Shown here: piece by piece, positions 33,003 to 33,683 of the stretch
Numbering within the stretch: the first letter of the stretch is position 1
Layout of the letters: every line of letters starts with the position of its first letter
DNA from: Akkermansiaceae bacterium UBA3385
Lineage (GTDB): Bacteria > Verrucomicrobiota > Verrucomicrobiia > Verrucomicrobiales > Akkermansiaceae
DNA length: 33,683 bases
Direction of reading: 5' to 3'
Assembly: GCA_002358905.1 (NCBI GenBank)
Contig: DEPT01000042.1
Span: 1-33,683 of the forward strand
The notes under the pieces: generated by a model
Databases searched by the model: none
What the model saw: only the letters and a program-made list of their open reading frames with translations
Told to the model about the DNA's origin: nothing
Position numbers and translations under genes: made by a program

Positions 33003-33075
33003 AGGGGAATGAATAGTGATTAAATAGAATACAGGCGGGCATAAAGACCGCGGAATTGTTCTTTAGTCAATCAAA

Positions 33076-33097
33076 AAGGGCTCCGGATGGAGCCCTT
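33076..33097 (-). terminator. Intrinsic terminator, probably bidirectional
   Basis: A 9-bp stem (AAGGGCTCC at 33076-33084 against 33089-33097) with loop GGAT. On the minus strand it is followed by TTTTT-rich sequence right after the protease stop at 33102; it can also serve aguA from the other side. Confidence 0.85.
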
Positions 33098-33101
33098 CTG
33101 G

Positions 33102-33683
33102 TTAATAGCCTTGCCACATGGTTTCCGGCTTGGAAAGCGGAATCTCATTGCCAGGCTTCAATGTGGACCAATCGAACGTGGTGCGCCAGCGGTAACGGTT
33201 GCCATTCTTCTGCACCAGCAGAATATCGATACCCTGCTCGGCCTTGCCGGTGTTCTTTCGGTCTGCCAGTTCAGTCAGGGGAATTGTGACGGTATATGTG
33301 CCGGGGGTCTCAGACTCTGTGCAGAATGCCACGGCATCGTAGTCCTGATTCACCTGGTAAGGCGGGTCCTGCACAAGCACATTCACATACTCACAGTTAG
33401 TGCAGGTCACGGAGAGCTTCAGGGCATCGCCCTCCCATTTGAAGCTGGCCGCCTGCACCACAGGAGCAGGACACTCGGCGTAGAACTCAGTCTTATCCCC
33501 TGCAGGGGCAAATACCTGGCAGCAATCCAGCAAGCGCGCAGAGTTAAGCGTGAGGTAGGTGGGGTGCATGCCGAAGGTGTAGTTGCCGGCACCCATGAGC
33601 GGAGTACCCAGGGCTGCCTTCTCGCTCACCGTGCCTTCATTGTGCGGCAGGTTCAGGCCATGCCCCAGCTCGTGAGCCAGACC
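33102..33683 (-). CDS. Metzincin-like zinc metalloprotease, C-terminal part
   Basis: The reading frame enters from the right edge of the window, so the N-terminus is missing; only about 193 residues are present. They begin GLAHELGHGLNLPHNEGTV, a HExxHxxNxxH zinc-binding consensus with the catalytic Glu and three His, which puts it in the metzincin group, though the usual Gly of HExxHxxGxxH is Asn. A GAGNY turn follows about 18 residues after the last zinc His, where metzincins have their Met-turn. The rest is a beta-rich tail (fibronectin-like strands). An internal GTG at 33629 cannot be the true start because the zinc site lies before it. Probably secreted, but the signal region is outside the window. 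Confidence 0.8.
   Translation of the reverse strand, partial: GLAHELGHGLNLPHNEGTVSEKAALGTPLMGAGNYTFGMHPTYLTLNSARLLDCCQVFAPAGDKTEFYAECPAPVVQAASFKWEGDALKLSVTCTNCEYVNVLVQDPPYQVNQDYDAVAFCTESETPGTYTVTIPLTELADRKNTGKAEQGIDILLVQKNGNRYRWRTTFDWSTLKPGNEIPLSKPETMWQGY

Noticed and set aside
1..33683. CRISPR array
   Set aside because: No regularly spaced identical repeats of 20-40 bp were seen; the period-7 tracts are simple tandem repeats without spacers.

Overview
The window looks like chromosome from a Verrucomicrobiota bacterium, most plausibly an Akkermansia relative. I infer this from a protein resembling the Minf_1886 (Planctomycetes/Verrucomicrobia) family, GC-rich housekeeping genes with few clear Shine-Dalgarno sequences, and the gene repertoire. 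The genus is inference; no ribosomal or other taxonomic marker is present.

Layout. Positions 1-1,364 hold the 3' part of a tyrosine recombinase and a small exported protein. Positions 1,462-5,418 are a minus-strand housekeeping block: a biotin-dependent carboxyltransferase without its own biotin domain, shikimate kinase behind a half-length DapF-like protein, lipoyl synthase, and a small ribbon-helix-helix protein. Positions 5,419-6,060 carry no gene but contain two copies of the palindrome GGTGTTATAACACC. Positions 6,128-13,917 hold an MBL-fold hydrolase, a membrane-anchored repeat protein, a small membrane protein, phosphoglycerate kinase, an alpha-galactosidase-like glycosidase, a 40-residue lipoprotein and UvrC. 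A second, paralogous tyrosine recombinase follows at 14,049-15,038.

Positions about 15,340-25,418 are an accessory, AT-richer island with a defence character. It contains a giant 1,837-residue DUF4011 / SF1 helicase / PD-(D/E)xK nuclease / DUF3320 protein. Divergent from it is a 733-residue ABC-type ATPase with a CPFC hook and an R-x3-E...H C-terminus like the anticodon nucleases PrrC and RloC. Next come a frameshifted and truncated RelA/SpoT-domain pseudogene, and a Fic protein with an N-terminal HTH whose promoter carries a 24-bp perfect palindrome. A pair of related 45-nt direct repeats (15,341-15,385 and 24,427-24,471) brackets the helicase, the ATPase and the pseudogene. The right copy sits where the pseudogene is cut off and where the Fic promoter begins.

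From 25,834 the core chromosome resumes: TypA/BipA, a DUF456 membrane protein and an NlpC/P60-like lipoprotein in one operon; a membrane acyltransferase; type I dehydroquinate dehydratase; a His-rich exported protein; a Minf_1886-like protein coupled to agmatine deiminase; and the 3' part of a metzincin-like zinc protease. Shikimate-pathway genes occur twice but unlinked (aroK and aroD).

The most interesting part is the 15.3-25.4 kb island. Two large putative anti-phage effectors, one probably DNA-targeting and one probably tRNA-targeting, are transcribed divergently next to remnants of an alarmone-type gene and an intact AMPylator-type gene. Each has its own candidate palindromic control site or promoter.
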